A DNA stretch of 64,000 bases from the NCBI GenBank assembly GCA_900104855.1, contig FNSS01000001.1:6076001-6140000 (forward strand). The letters are read 5' to 3'. Shown here piece by piece: positions 10,858 through 20,159 of the stretch. This stretch comes from Rhizobiales bacterium GAS188 (lineage in GTDB: Bacteria > Pseudomonadota > Alphaproteobacteria > Rhizobiales > Beijerinckiaceae). The first letter of the stretch is position 1; each line of letters opens with the position of its first letter. Below the pieces are notes generated by a model that was given only the letters and a program-made list of their open reading frames with translations, did no database searches and had not been told where the DNA came from. Made by a program: the position numbers and the translations under genes.

Positions 10858-11310
10858 ATGGCCATGAGCATGACGGGCGAGGTGAAGCTCCCCGCCGATA
10901 AAGCGACCGTCTGGGCCAAGTTGAACGATCCGGACGTGCTCAAGGCCTGCATCCCCGGCTGCCAGGAGCTGGTCAAGGAAGGCGACACCGCCTTCCGCGC
11001 CATCGCCAAGCTCGCCATCGGTCCGGTCAAGGCGACCTTCAAGGGCAAGGTCACGCTTTCCGATATCGATCCGCCCAACGGCTACACCATCTCGGGCGAA
11101 GGGGAGGGCGGCATTGCCGGCTTCGCCAAAGGTGGCGCAAAGGTGCATTTGTCCGATGCCGAAGGGGGCGGCACGATGCTCGCTTACGATGTGCAGGCGA
11201 ATGTCGGCGGCAAGATCGCCCAGCTCGGCTCGCGCCTGATCGATGGCGTCGCGAAGAAGATGTCGGACGCCTTCTTCGCCAATTTCGTCAAGGCGGTCGG
11301 CGAAAGCTGA
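10858..11310 (+). CDS. coxG: CoxG/SRPBCC family protein (CO dehydrogenase subunit G type)
   Basis: A 150-residue protein MAMSMTGEVKLPADKATVWA with the internal signature LNDPDVLKACIPGCQEL and GEGEGGIAGFAKGGAKV, which is the CoxG/SRPBCC family. In Oligotropha CoxG helps anchor or recruit CO dehydrogenase to the membrane; the fold binds hydrophobic ligands. It lacks the long Pro-rich C-terminal membrane tail found in some CoxG proteins. It is the first gene of the plus-strand cox-like cluster. Confidence 0.92.
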   Translation: MAMSMTGEVKLPADKATVWAKLNDPDVLKACIPGCQELVKEGDTAFRAIAKLAIGPVKATFKGKVTLSDIDPPNGYTISGEGEGGIAGFAKGGAKVHLSDAEGGGTMLAYDVQANVGGKIAQLGSRLIDGVAKKMSDAFFANFVKAVGES

Positions 11311-11445
11311 GCTTCGTCGCGCATATTCAATTTGAGGTTGCGTGCTGCTAATAGCACAACTTAACCGGGTTTCGGCGCGCCTGGCCTCTCCCTTGCTGCA
11401 TTTCCCCCAGTTGCCAAGCCTGTGTCCAAATGGGGGTCACCAGCC

Positions 11446-11805
11446 ATGTCTGAGCGTCGTCGTCTGCCGCGTAACCGTACCTATTTCGGAGGATCCATCG
11501 CCTTCAACAACCGGTATTCGGCCCAGGACTGCACTATCAAGAATATGTCTGCCGATGGTGCCATGTTAACCTTCGCCAGTACTGCAAGCATTCCTGAAGT
11601 ATTCGATCTGACAATCGCCCAGAAATCGCGGAGCTATATCGGCAAGGTCATTTGGCGCGAGCCCGAGCGAATGGGAATCATGTTCCTGAACTCGAAGCTC
11701 GAGACGCCGCCGATCCCGCTCGACTTGGCTCGGCGCCTGAAAGCTTGCGAGGCCGAGAAGGAGGCGCTCAAGCAGCGCATTGCGCGGCTGAGCGAGCCAG
11801 CTTGA
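11446..11805 (+). CDS. PilZ domain protein
   Basis: A 119-residue single-domain protein, MSERRRLPRNRTYFGGSIAF. It keeps the RxxxR part of the PilZ cyclic-di-GMP site (RRRLPRNR) and a later strand CTIKNMSADGAML where the usual D/NxSxxG is N-M-S-A-D-G. Family members bind c-di-GMP and change partner activity. ATG 11446 is preceded by GGGGGT at 8 bases; a GTG at 11422 is possible. A C-terminal amphipathic, Glu/Lys/Arg-rich helix (ARRLKACEAEKEALKQRIA) could be a coiled coil. It sits between coxG and coxS, which may be accidental because spacing on both sides exceeds 130 bp. Confidence 0.85.
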   Translation: MSERRRLPRNRTYFGGSIAFNNRYSAQDCTIKNMSADGAMLTFASTASIPEVFDLTIAQKSRSYIGKVIWREPERMGIMFLNSKLETPPIPLDLARRLKACEAEKEALKQRIARLSEPA

Positions 11806-12143
11806 AACAGTGCCGGCAAACCGTTTCAAATTGAAATCCCGCCGCTTGACCTTCGCCTGGCGCGACCGGTCTCGGCGGTAAGCTTAACGCTGGACGCGGG
11901 GCTCGCCGATTCGGCGCTCCGACCCCCCAAAAACGCCGTTTCAAAATTCCTCGTTCGCGCTTGACACCCGTTTTGCCAGGGCCGAGATTAGAATGCGTCG
12001 AAAATCGAAGCGACCGAGGCCGGCCATCTCGGCATGATGCGCATCCCGGTCGGCTTCGGCATTTCGTTTCCAAATGCCCGCGGCGAGGGCCGCGCGGGCT
12101 AGAAAGCGGCGAGCCCCGTCACGGGCATCGCGTGGAGGACATG
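11806..12143 (+). promoter_or_regulatory. Gap upstream of coxS with possible promoter
   Basis: No convincing gene in 338 bp. A perfect TTGACA at 11961-11966 is followed 17 bases later by GAGATT (3 of 6 to the -10 consensus); a better hexamer TAGAAT at 11989 is 22 bases away, too far for sigma-70. Treated as a weak promoter for coxSLM. Confidence 0.3.
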
Positions 12144-12641
<498 letters not shown>

Positions 12642-12780
12642 GACGCCGGCGAGGCTCGATTAAGCGGGACGAGGCTTTGCTCAGCCGTACGCGTCGCGGC
12701 TTCTTCCTCGCCCCGAAACGCAATCTGCAGGAACGGCGACGCAGAATCGCCGCGGGCTTCGGGACAAACGCTCGGGAGAC

Positions 12781-15153
12781 ATGACCATGACATCGACCGG
12801 CATCGGCGCTTCGGTGCGCCGCAAGGAAGACCACCGCTTCATCACCGGCAAGGGCCGCTATACGGACGACATCAACCGGCAGGGCCAGGCCCATGTGTAT
12901 TTCCTGCGCTCGCCGCACGCGCATGCGACGATCAAGTCGATCGATTTCCACAAGGCCGGCAAGATGCCCGGCGTCGTGGCGATCCTGACCGGCGACGATA
13001 TCGCGACCGACAAGGTCGGCGGCTTGATCTGCGGCTGGATGATCCATTCGAAGGACGGCACGCCGATGAAGGCGGGCGCCCATCCGGTCCTGGCGCAGGG
13101 CAAGGTGCGCTATGTCGGCGACCATGTGGCGATGGTGATCGCCGATACGCTGGCGCAAGCCAAGGATGCGGCCGAGGCCGTCAAGGTCGATTACCAGGTG
13201 CTCGGGGCTCAGGTCGACACCGCGACGGCGCAGCGTCATGGCGCCCCTGTGGTCCATGATGTCGCTTCCGACAACACCGTCTATCGCTGGCATCTCGGCG
13301 ACAAGGCCAAGACCGATGCCGCCTTCGCTGCCGCCAAGCATGTGACCAAGATCGATCTCATCAACAACCGTCTGGTGCCGAACCCGATGGAGCCGCGCGC
13401 CGCCATCGGCGAATACGATACGGGCGACGGCGCCTTCACCCTCTACACCACGAGCCAGAACCCGCATGTGGCGCGCCTCGTGCTTTCGGCCTTCATCGGC
13501 ATCGCGCCGGAGCACAAGCTGCGCGTCATCGCGCCCGATGTGGGGGGCGGCTTCGGCTCCAAGATCTTCATCTATGCGGAAGAGACGGCTTGCGTCTGGG
13601 CTGCCAAGAAGGTGGGGCGGCCGGTGAAATGGACCTCCGACCGCACCGAGGCCTTCCTGTGCGATGCGCATGGGCGCGACCACGTGACCCATGCCGAGCT
13701 CGCCACCGACGAGAGCGGCAAGATCACCGCGCTCAGGGCAAGAACGATCGCCAATCTCGGCGCCTATCTGTCGACCTTCTCCTCATCGGTGCCGACTTAT
13801 CTCTACGCGCCCTTGCTGTCGGGCCAATACGACATCGGCAACATCTATTGCGAGGTCGATGGGGTCTACACCAACACGGCCCCGGTCGATGCCTATCGCG
13901 GGGCAGGGCGTCCGGAAGCGACTTTCGTGGTGGAGCGCCTGGTCGAGGCGGCAGCGCGCGAGCTCGATCAGGATCCCGCGAAATTCCGCCGCAAGAACTA
14001 CATCAAATCCTTCCCGCACCAGACGCCGGTGATCATGACCTATGACGCCGGCGACTATGCGGCTTCGCTGACCAAGGCCATGGAGATCGCCGACTACGCC
14101 AATATCGGCAAGCGCAAGCGCGAGAGCGCCAGGAACGGCAAGCTGCGCGGCATCGGCATCTCCTCCTATATCGAGGCCTGCGGCATCGCGCCCTCCCAGG
14201 CGGTCGGTTCGCTCGGGGCCGGCGTCGGCCTGTGGGAATCGGCCGAGGTGCGCGTCAACCCGATCGGCACCGTCGAGGTGCTGACGGGCTCGCACAGCCA
14301 TGGCCAGGGCCATGAGACGACCTTCGCGCAACTCGTCTCGGAACGGCTCGGCGTGCCGATCGAGAATGTGGCGATCGTGCATGGCGATACTGACAAGGTG
14401 CAGTTCGGCATGGGCACCTATGGCTCGCGCTCGGGCGCGGTCGGCATGTCGGCGATCTACAAGGCGCTCGACAAGGTGATCGAGAAGGGCAAGAAGGTCG
14501 CGGGCTATGTGCTCGAGGCCTCGGCCGGCGATATCGAGTTCAAGGACGGCAAATTCACCGTCAAGGGCACCGACAAATCCGCCGATTTCGGCGCCATCGC
14601 GCTGCAGGCCTATATCGCGCATAAATTCTCGGGCCAGGAATTGGAGCCCGGCCTCAAGGAAGGCGCTTTCTACGACCCGACCAACTTCACCTTCCCGGCG
14701 GGCGTGCATATCTGCGAGGTCGAGATCGATCCCGGCACCGGCACGACGCGCATCGACCGCTGGACGGCGGTCGATGATTTCGGCGTTATCATCAACCCGA
14801 TGATCGTCGAGGGGCAGGTGCATGGCGGCATCGCTCAAGGCGTCGGCCAGGCCCTGCTCGAAGGCGCCGTCTACAACAAGGAAGGCCAGTTGGTGACCGC
14901 GAGCTATATGGATTACGCCATGCCGCGCGCCGACGACCTGCCCTCGTTCAGCGTCGGCACCACGGTCACGCCCTGCCCCTCAAATCCGCTCGGCGTGAAG
15001 GGGTGCGGGGAGGCGGGCGCGATCGCTGCGCCGGCCGCCGTGATCAATGCCATCACCGACGCCGTCGGTCACGAGCACGTGGCCATGCCGGCGACGGCTG
15101 AGATCGTATGGAAGGCCTGCCAGCGCGTGCAGCACAAGCTCGCGGCCGAGTAA
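12781..15153 (+). CDS. coxL: Form II CO dehydrogenase-like molybdopterin subunit
   Basis: A 790-residue xanthine-oxidase family large subunit. The MoCo-binding VGGGFGSKIF and the catalytic Glu (residue 744 in KGCGEAGAIAAP) are present. The active-site loop at residues 371-377 is AYRGAGR. Authentic form I CO dehydrogenases have AYRCSFR with the Cu-binding Cys; form II proteins have AYxGAGR. By this rule the enzyme is not expected to have the Mo-S-Cu site and its substrate is unknown. The start is ATG 12781 or ATG 12787, the latter at better distance from GGGAG. It partners with coxS and coxM. Confidence 0.93.
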   Translation: MTMTSTGIGASVRRKEDHRFITGKGRYTDDINRQGQAHVYFLRSPHAHATIKSIDFHKAGKMPGVVAILTGDDIATDKVGGLICGWMIHSKDGTPMKAGAHPVLAQGKVRYVGDHVAMVIADTLAQAKDAAEAVKVDYQVLGAQVDTATAQRHGAPVVHDVASDNTVYRWHLGDKAKTDAAFAAAKHVTKIDLINNRLVPNPMEPRAAIGEYDTGDGAFTLYTTSQNPHVARLVLSAFIGIAPEHKLRVIAPDVGGGFGSKIFIYAEETACVWAAKKVGRPVKWTSDRTEAFLCDAHGRDHVTHAELATDESGKITALRARTIANLGAYLSTFSSSVPTYLYAPLLSGQYDIGNIYCEVDGVYTNTAPVDAYRGAGRPEATFVVERLVEAAARELDQDPAKFRRKNYIKSFPHQTPVIMTYDAGDYAASLTKAMEIADYANIGKRKRESARNGKLRGIGISSYIEACGIAPSQAVGSLGAGVGLWESAEVRVNPIGTVEVLTGSHSHGQGHETTFAQLVSERLGVPIENVAIVHGDTDKVQFGMGTYGSRSGAVGMSAIYKALDKVIEKGKKVAGYVLEASAGDIEFKDGKFTVKGTDKSADFGAIALQAYIAHKFSGQELEPGLKEGAFYDPTNFTFPAGVHICEVEIDPGTGTTRIDRWTAVDDFGVIINPMIVEGQVHGGIAQGVGQALLEGAVYNKEGQLVTASYMDYAMPRADDLPSFSVGTTVTPCPSNPLGVKGCGEAGAIAAPAAVINAITDAVGHEHVAMPATAEIVWKACQRVQHKLAAE

Positions 15154-15215
15154 GCGCCAATTTCTGAGCGAGTATTGGTTCTCGGCGAGCATTTGGATTT
15201 CAGGAGGACGAGACA

Positions 15216-16019
15216 ATGTATGCATTCGAATATGTTCGGGCGAACAGCGTGCGGGGCGCGGCCTCGGCGCTCGCCAAGCACGAGGAAGGCAAGATCCTGG
15301 CGGGTGGCCATACGCTGATCCCGACCATGAAGCAGCGCCTGGCGAGCCCGTCGGCCCTCATTGATCTCGGCGCCATCAAGGATCTCGCCGGCATCGAGCA
15401 GAGGGGCCGTTCGCTGATCATCGGCGCCATGACGACGCATGCCGCGGTCGCGGCTTCGGACGTCGTGAAGGCCTCGATCCCGTCGCTCGCCGAGATGGCC
15501 CATATGATCGGCGATCCGGCGGTGCGCAGCCGCGGCACGATCGGCGGCTCGATCGCCAATAACGATCCGGCGGCCGATTACCCGGCGGCCTGCATCGCGC
15601 TCAACGCCACCATCGTGACCAATAAGCGCAAGATCCCGGCGGGGGATTTCTTCAAGGGGCTCTACGACACGGCGCTCGAGCCGGGCGAGATCATCGTGCG
15701 CATCGCTTTCCGTCCGCCGTCGCGGGCCGCCTATATGAAGTTCCGCAACCCCGCCTCGCGTTTCGCGCTGGTCGGCGTCTTCGTCGCCAAAAAGGGTTCC
15801 GAGATCCGCGTCGCCGTCACCGGCGCCGGCAGCCAGGGCGTGTTCCGCTGGCATGCCGCCGAGGAGGCCTTGGCCAAGCGCTTCAACCCAAAATCGCTCG
15901 AGGGGCTCAAGGTCGACGCAGCCGGGCTGAATGCCGATATCCATGCGAGCGCCGATTACCGCGCCCATCTCATCGGCGTCATGACCCAGCGCGCGGTCAC
16001 CAAGGCCCTCGGCAAGTAA
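15216..16019 (+). CDS. coxM: Molybdenum hydroxylase FAD subunit CoxM
   Basis: A 267-residue FAD-binding subunit: AGGHTLIPTMKQRLASP and later IGDPAVRSRGTIGGSIANND are the two pyrophosphate-contact motifs (AGGHS and TIGG) of the CoxM family. It completes the CoxSLM heterotrimer and transfers electrons to a quinone or other acceptor. GGAGG lies 8 bases before ATG 15216. The order S-L-M differs from the classic M-S-L of Oligotropha and is usual for form II loci. Confidence 0.95.
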   Translation: MYAFEYVRANSVRGAASALAKHEEGKILAGGHTLIPTMKQRLASPSALIDLGAIKDLAGIEQRGRSLIIGAMTTHAAVAASDVVKASIPSLAEMAHMIGDPAVRSRGTIGGSIANNDPAADYPAACIALNATIVTNKRKIPAGDFFKGLYDTALEPGEIIVRIAFRPPSRAAYMKFRNPASRFALVGVFVAKKGSEIRVAVTGAGSQGVFRWHAAEEALAKRFNPKSLEGLKVDAAGLNADIHASADYRAHLIGVMTQRAVTKALGK

Positions 16020-16113
16020 ATTAGGCTCTCCGTAGATAGGCAGCCTAAGCGAGCCCTTTTCGAAAAGAGACGCTAAGCCGTTCGGGCTTAGCATTCCGCG
16101 GATCGGAGGGCGG

Positions 16114-16683
16114 ATGCCAGCTGCGAACCCGCCTCTGCCGCACCTCACGGCGACGCTCGGCGACATACGGCTCGAAGTGGTCGTCGCCGACATCACGAGG
16201 CTCGAGGTCGATGCGATCGTCAACGCGGCCAACAGCTCGCTGCTCGGGGGAGGCGGCGTCGATGGCGCCATCCATCGCGCCGCGGGCCCCGAGCTCCTGG
16301 CGGAATGCCGGCTGCTCGGCGGCTGCCAGACCGGCGATGCCAAGCTCACGAAGGGCTACCGCCTGCCGGCCCGCTATGTGATCCACGCCGTGGGGCCGGT
16401 CTGGAGCGGCGATGCCGAGGAGAGCGATCCGCTGCTCGCCTCCTGCTATCGCCAAGCGCTTTCGCTGGCCCGGCTCAGGCAGCTCGCCTCGATCGCCTTT
16501 CCGGCGATCTCGACCGGAGTCTATCGCTTCCCGGCCGGACGCGCCGCGACCATCGCCCTTGCCACGGTGATGGCGGAGCTCGAACGCGATCCGGCGACCT
16601 TGCAGCGTGTCATCTTCTGCTGCTTCTCTGAGGAGGCCGCGGAGCATTATATGGCGGCCTTCGCCGACAAGGGGCTTGGGTGA
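16114..16683 (+). CDS. Macro domain protein, ADP-ribosyl hydrolase type
   Basis: A 189-residue macro domain similar to YmdB/MacroD. The first ligand loop DAIVNAANSSLLGGGGVDGAIHR (residues 33-55) has the catalytic Asn and Asp of the hydrolytic MacroD group, and the second loop FPAISTGVYRFPAGRAA matches. These enzymes deacetylate O-acetyl-ADP-ribose or remove ADP-ribose from proteins. It lies 94 bp after coxM on the same strand, within the cox cluster and before coxDE. Whether this position is functional is unknown. Confidence 0.92.
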   Translation: MPAANPPLPHLTATLGDIRLEVVVADITRLEVDAIVNAANSSLLGGGGVDGAIHRAAGPELLAECRLLGGCQTGDAKLTKGYRLPARYVIHAVGPVWSGDAEESDPLLASCYRQALSLARLRQLASIAFPAISTGVYRFPAGRAATIALATVMAELERDPATLQRVIFCCFSEEAAEHYMAAFADKGLG

Positions 16684-16718
16684 AGGCCCGGTTGTGAGCG
16701 CGCATCATTCGTGCGCCT

Positions 16719-16846
16719 CCTTCTCCCGCCACTTGAGGCGGGAGAAGGTGCCCGAACGCAGTGAGGGCGGATGAGGGACGTCGGTGAAGGGCTCGACCGC
16801 CCCTCATCCGCCTCGGCACCTTCTCCCGCGAAAGAGCGGGAGAAGG
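16719..16846. repeat. Composite REP/BIME-like palindrome
   Basis: Hairpin A (CCTTCTCCCGCC / GGCGGGAGAAGG, 16719-16748) and hairpin B (CCTTCTCCCGC / GCGGGAGAAGG, 16819-16846) flank a long-range inverted pair, GGCGGATGAGGG (16766) and CCCTCATCCGCC (16801). The whole can fold as one large cruciform. This is the pattern of interspersed palindromic elements in rhizobial genomes. It fills the gap between the macro-domain gene and ridA. Confidence 0.85.
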
Positions 16847-16956
16847 ATAGCGCGAGCTCGCAGGCCATATCACCCCTTGCCGTAGCGATCGGAAGCGGCG
16901 ACTCTGCTGAGCACTACGGACGGGCCGACCGGCCCCGGACACTCCAGGAGACGATG

Positions 16957-17340
16957 ATGCAGATGCAATTGATCAACGCGGCGGACGCCCCGCAGCCGGT
17001 CGGTGGCTACAACCAGGCGGTGGCCGTCACGGGCGCGCAGAAGATGCTGTTCGTGAGCGGCCAGATCCCGGTCGACACGGCCGGCCATGTGCCGGCAGCC
17101 TTCGCCGATCAGGCGCGCCTTGCCTGGCGCAATGTCGAGGCGCAGTTGCGGACTGCCGGGATGGGGCTCGAGAATCTCGCCAAGGTGACGGTCTTCCTGT
17201 CGGATCGCCGCTATGCGCTCGAGAACCGGCAGGTGCGCCGCGAGATATTGGGGGAGAGCGCCCCGGCCATGACAGTCATCATCGCCTCGATCTTCGATGC
17301 GGCCTGGCTCCTGGAGATCGAGGCCGTCGCGGTCGCTTAG
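16957..17340 (+). CDS. RidA (YjgF/YER057c) family protein
   Basis: About 127 residues, LINAADAPQPVGGYNQAVAV, with the Rid signature FVSGQIPVD and the C-terminal block APAMTVIIASIFDAAWLLEIE. RidA enzymes hydrolyse reactive 2-aminoacrylate and other enamines/imines; the catalytic Arg usually found near the C-terminal strand is not in the canonical position, so this may be a Rid2-7 subfamily member. ATG 16957 is 6 bases after AGGAG; ATG 16954 also fits. It sits between the macro gene and coxD. Confidence 0.9.
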   Translation: MQMQLINAADAPQPVGGYNQAVAVTGAQKMLFVSGQIPVDTAGHVPAAFADQARLAWRNVEAQLRTAGMGLENLAKVTVFLSDRRYALENRQVRREILGESAPAMTVIIASIFDAAWLLEIEAVAVA

Positions 17341-17509
17341 AGGCTGTTCGGGCGCAGCGGAAGGGCTGCGGCTTGGATCGCGGGCGTCGGCTGCCTATAT
17401 GGAAGCCCGGCAAATGTCGCCGCAGCAGGTGCGATTTCGACAATATTGCCGGCGCATGCCATGATGCGCGTGCACAATCTCACCCCAGATCCCCGCAAAC
17501 CCGACCCGT

Positions 17510-18454
17510 GTGACCCTCCGCGTGACAATCAATTCCGTGCACTCTCTTCCTGCTTCCATCGACGAGACGCTGAAGCTCCTCAAGCAAGGCACCTATGTCG
17601 GCGACCGTGCGCTCGCGACCGTGCTCTATCTCGCGCTCAAGCTCGGCCGACCGCTCTTCCTCGAAGGGGAGGCCGGCGTCGGCAAGACCGAGATCGCCAA
17701 GGTGCTCGCTTCGACGCTCGGCCGCCGGCTGATCCGCCTGCAATGCTATGAGGGGCTCGACGTCTCGTCCGCCGTCTATGAGTGGAATTATGCGGGCCAG
17801 ATGATGGCGATCCGCCTGGCCGAAGCGCAGGGCGGGGAGGCGGCCTTCGACAAGAGGCGGGTCGAGGAGGACATCTTCTCCGACCGTTTCCTGGTCAAGC
17901 GCCCGCTGCTGCAGGCGCTCGAGCCCGATGTGGCCGGCGTGCCGGTGCTGCTGATCGACGAGCTCGACCGCACCGATGAAGCCTTCGAGGCCTATCTGCT
18001 CGAGCTGCTCTCGGATTTCCAGGTCACGGTGCCGGAGCTCGGCGTCATCAAGGCGCCACATCCGCCGATCGTGATCATCACCTCGAACCGCACCCGCGAG
18101 ATCCATGACGCGCTGAAGCGGCGCTGCCTCTATCACTGGATCGACTATCCGACGCTCGAGCGCGAGCTCGCGATCGTGCGCGCCAAAGCGCCGGAGATCG
18201 GCAAACGCCTCGCCGCCGAGCTCGTCGCCTTCGTGCAGGCGATCCGCAAGGAGGATCTGTTCAAGGTGCCCGGCGTCGCCGAGACGCTCGATTGGGCCTC
18301 GGCGCTGGCCGAGCTCGATGCCGTGGCGCTCGATCCGTCGCAAGTGACCGATACGCTCGGCGTGCTCCTGAAATACCAGGACGATATCGCCAAGATGCAA
18401 GGCGGACGTGTCGCCGAGCTGATCGAGGAGGCGAAGGCGGCGGCGCGCCCATGA
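17510..18454 (+). CDS. coxD: MoxR-type AAA+ ATPase CoxD
   Basis: A MoxR family AAA+ ATPase of up to 314 residues. Walker A GEAGVGKTE, Walker B VLLIDELDR and sensor 1 IVIITSNRTREI are seen. In Oligotropha CoxD is a membrane-bound chaperone needed to build the Mo-S-Cu site, acting with CoxE; here the client is presumably the form II CoxL. The start is uncertain: GTG codons at 17510, 17522 and 17537 are in frame, the last giving VHSLPASIDETLKLL, closest to the family start. It overlaps coxE by 4 bp (ATGA). Confidence 0.93.
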   Translation: MTLRVTINSVHSLPASIDETLKLLKQGTYVGDRALATVLYLALKLGRPLFLEGEAGVGKTEIAKVLASTLGRRLIRLQCYEGLDVSSAVYEWNYAGQMMAIRLAEAQGGEAAFDKRRVEEDIFSDRFLVKRPLLQALEPDVAGVPVLLIDELDRTDEAFEAYLLELLSDFQVTVPELGVIKAPHPPIVIITSNRTREIHDALKRRCLYHWIDYPTLERELAIVRAKAPEIGKRLAAELVAFVQAIRKEDLFKVPGVAETLDWASALAELDAVALDPSQVTDTLGVLLKYQDDIAKMQGGRVAELIEEAKAAARP

Positions 18455-19653
18455 GCGAGCACCATCTCCCCGACAACATCGCCCATTTCGCCCGTGCGCT
18501 GCGCAAAGCGGGGCTGCCGGTCGGGCCGGGTTCCCTGCTCGATGCGCTGGCGGCGGTCGAGGCGGCAGGTCTCGGCGGCCGCGACGATCTCTATTGGACC
18601 TTGCATTCGGTCTTCGTGACACGCCACGAGCAGAGCCCGCTCTTCGACCAGGCCTTCCATATCTTCTTCCGCCGTCGCGGCCTTCTGGAGAAGATGATCG
18701 CCGCCATGAGCCCGATCGCGCCCTCCCTCGCAGCCGAGGCGCAGAAGCAGGAGGCCGGCGCGCTGCGCGTCAACGAGGCGCTGCAGCCCAAAGCCGAGCG
18801 CGAGCAGCCGCGGATGGAGGAGACCGAGATCTCGGCCGAGTTCATGGCCTCTTCGACCGAGCTCTTGCAGAGCAAGGACTTCGCCCAGATGACGGCCGCC
18901 GAGATCGCCCAGGCGCAGCGCCGCATCGCCCGCCTGGTGATGCCCGACGACAGGGTCGTGACGCGCCGCTTCATCGTCGATCCGCGCGGGCCGCGCATCG
19001 ATCCGCGCGCCAGCTTCCGCCGCTCACTGCGCTCGGGTGGGGCGAGCATCGAGCTCGCGCGCCGCAGCCGCCGCATTCTGCATCCGCCGATCGTCGCCTT
19101 ATGCGACATCTCCGGTTCGATGGATGATTACACGCGCATCTTCCTGCATTTCCTGCATGCCCTGATGGAGGCGAGGGGGCATGTGAAGGTCTTCCTGTTC
19201 GCCACCAGATTGACCAATGTGACGCGGCAATTGCGGGCCCGGGATCCCGACGAGGCGCTGGCGCGCTGCGGCGGCGTCGTCAAGGATTGGGCCGGCGGCA
19301 CGCGTATCGCGGATGCGCTACACGACTTCAACCGCGACTGGTCGCGCCGCGCCCTGTCGGGAGGCCCGGTGGTGCTGCTGTTCACCGACGGGCTGGAGCG
19401 CACCGTCGATCACGACCTCGCCTTCGAGATGGACCGGCTGCGCCGCTCCTGCCGCCGCCTGGTCTGGCTCAACCCGCTTCTGCGCTATCAGGGCTTCGAG
19501 GCACGGGCCGCGGGCATTCGCGCCATGCTGCCGCATGTGGACGAGTTCCGGCCCATCCATAACCTCGCTTCGATCGCCGGCCTGTGCGAGGCGCTGCAGC
19601 AGGGCCGCGACGCCAAGGCCGATCCGCGCCGCTGGACGGCGCAGGCGGCCTGA
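18451..19653 (+). CDS. coxE: VWA domain protein CoxE
   Basis: A 400-residue protein with a C-terminal von Willebrand A domain. The MIDAS motif is DISGSMDD (residues 219-226), followed by FLFATRLTNVTRQL and WAGGTRIADAL, typical of the CoxE/YehP group. The first 180 residues are helical and charged. MoxR-VWA pairs act as metal-insertion or maturation chaperones. The ATG overlaps the coxD stop, so both are translated together. The cox cluster ends here. Confidence 0.93.
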   Translation: MSEHHLPDNIAHFARALRKAGLPVGPGSLLDALAAVEAAGLGGRDDLYWTLHSVFVTRHEQSPLFDQAFHIFFRRRGLLEKMIAAMSPIAPSLAAEAQKQEAGALRVNEALQPKAEREQPRMEETEISAEFMASSTELLQSKDFAQMTAAEIAQAQRRIARLVMPDDRVVTRRFIVDPRGPRIDPRASFRRSLRSGGASIELARRSRRILHPPIVALCDISGSMDDYTRIFLHFLHALMEARGHVKVFLFATRLTNVTRQLRARDPDEALARCGGVVKDWAGGTRIADALHDFNRDWSRRALSGGPVVLLFTDGLERTVDHDLAFEMDRLRRSCRRLVWLNPLLRYQGFEARAAGIRAMLPHVDEFRPIHNLASIAGLCEALQQGRDAKADPRRWTAQAA

Positions 19654-19679
19654 GCGGCCGCGCGATCGTTCTTCTCGCC

Positions 19680-20159
19680 TCAGCTCAACGCCATGGTGAA
19701 GCCGAAGCCCGTCGCCAATAGCCCGTTGCGGAAATAGAAGCGGTGGCCGAGCGTGTTGCCCATGGCGGCGCCCAGCGCCAGCTTGGTGCAGCCGCTCGCA
19801 CGCCCTTCCGCCGCGAGCTGCGCCAGCAATCTCCGGCCATGGCCGCCACCTCTCGCGCTCTCGCTGGTGACGAGATCGTCGACGAAGAGATGCCGGCCAT
19901 GCAGCAGATTGTCCTGGATGCGGTAGCCCGCCAGCGCCAGCGGGTTCTCGCCGTCCCAGACGGCGAGAATGCGGTAGCCGTCGGCATGCTGGCGACGCCA
20001 GCGCGCGACGAATTCCTGCTCCGAGACGAGATGCGGCCGCAATTGCCGCATCAACGGAAAGCAGGCAACGACGCTCGCCTCGTCATCGGCGTGGCGCATA
20101 TCGGCCGGCAGGGGCGAGGCCGCCGCGGCGTCTTCGGCCGCGGCGAGCGTGGCGCTCAT
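19680..20159 (-). CDS. GNAT family N-acetyltransferase
   Basis: A 159-residue GNAT protein. The acetyl-CoA site is the block LFVDDLVTSESARGGGHGRRLL (R/QxxGxG/A as RGGGHG), followed by KLALGAAMGNTLGHRFYFRNG. Acyl acceptor unknown. ATG 20159 overlaps the stop of the upstream AhpD-like gene by 4 bp, so the two form an operon. Confidence 0.88.
   Translation of the reverse strand: MSATLAAAEDAAAASPLPADMRHADDEASVVACFPLMRQLRPHLVSEQEFVARWRRQHADGYRILAVWDGENPLALAGYRIQDNLLHGRHLFVDDLVTSESARGGGHGRRLLAQLAAEGRASGCTKLALGAAMGNTLGHRFYFRNGLLATGFGFTMALS

Noticed and set aside
11961-11994. Sigma-70 promoter TTGACA...TAGAAT
   Set aside because: Spacer of 22 bp is too long; only the weaker GAGATT at 17 bp remains.
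12781-15153. Annotation as authentic CO dehydrogenase large subunit
   Set aside because: The loop AYRGAGR lacks the copper-binding Cys of form I enzymes.
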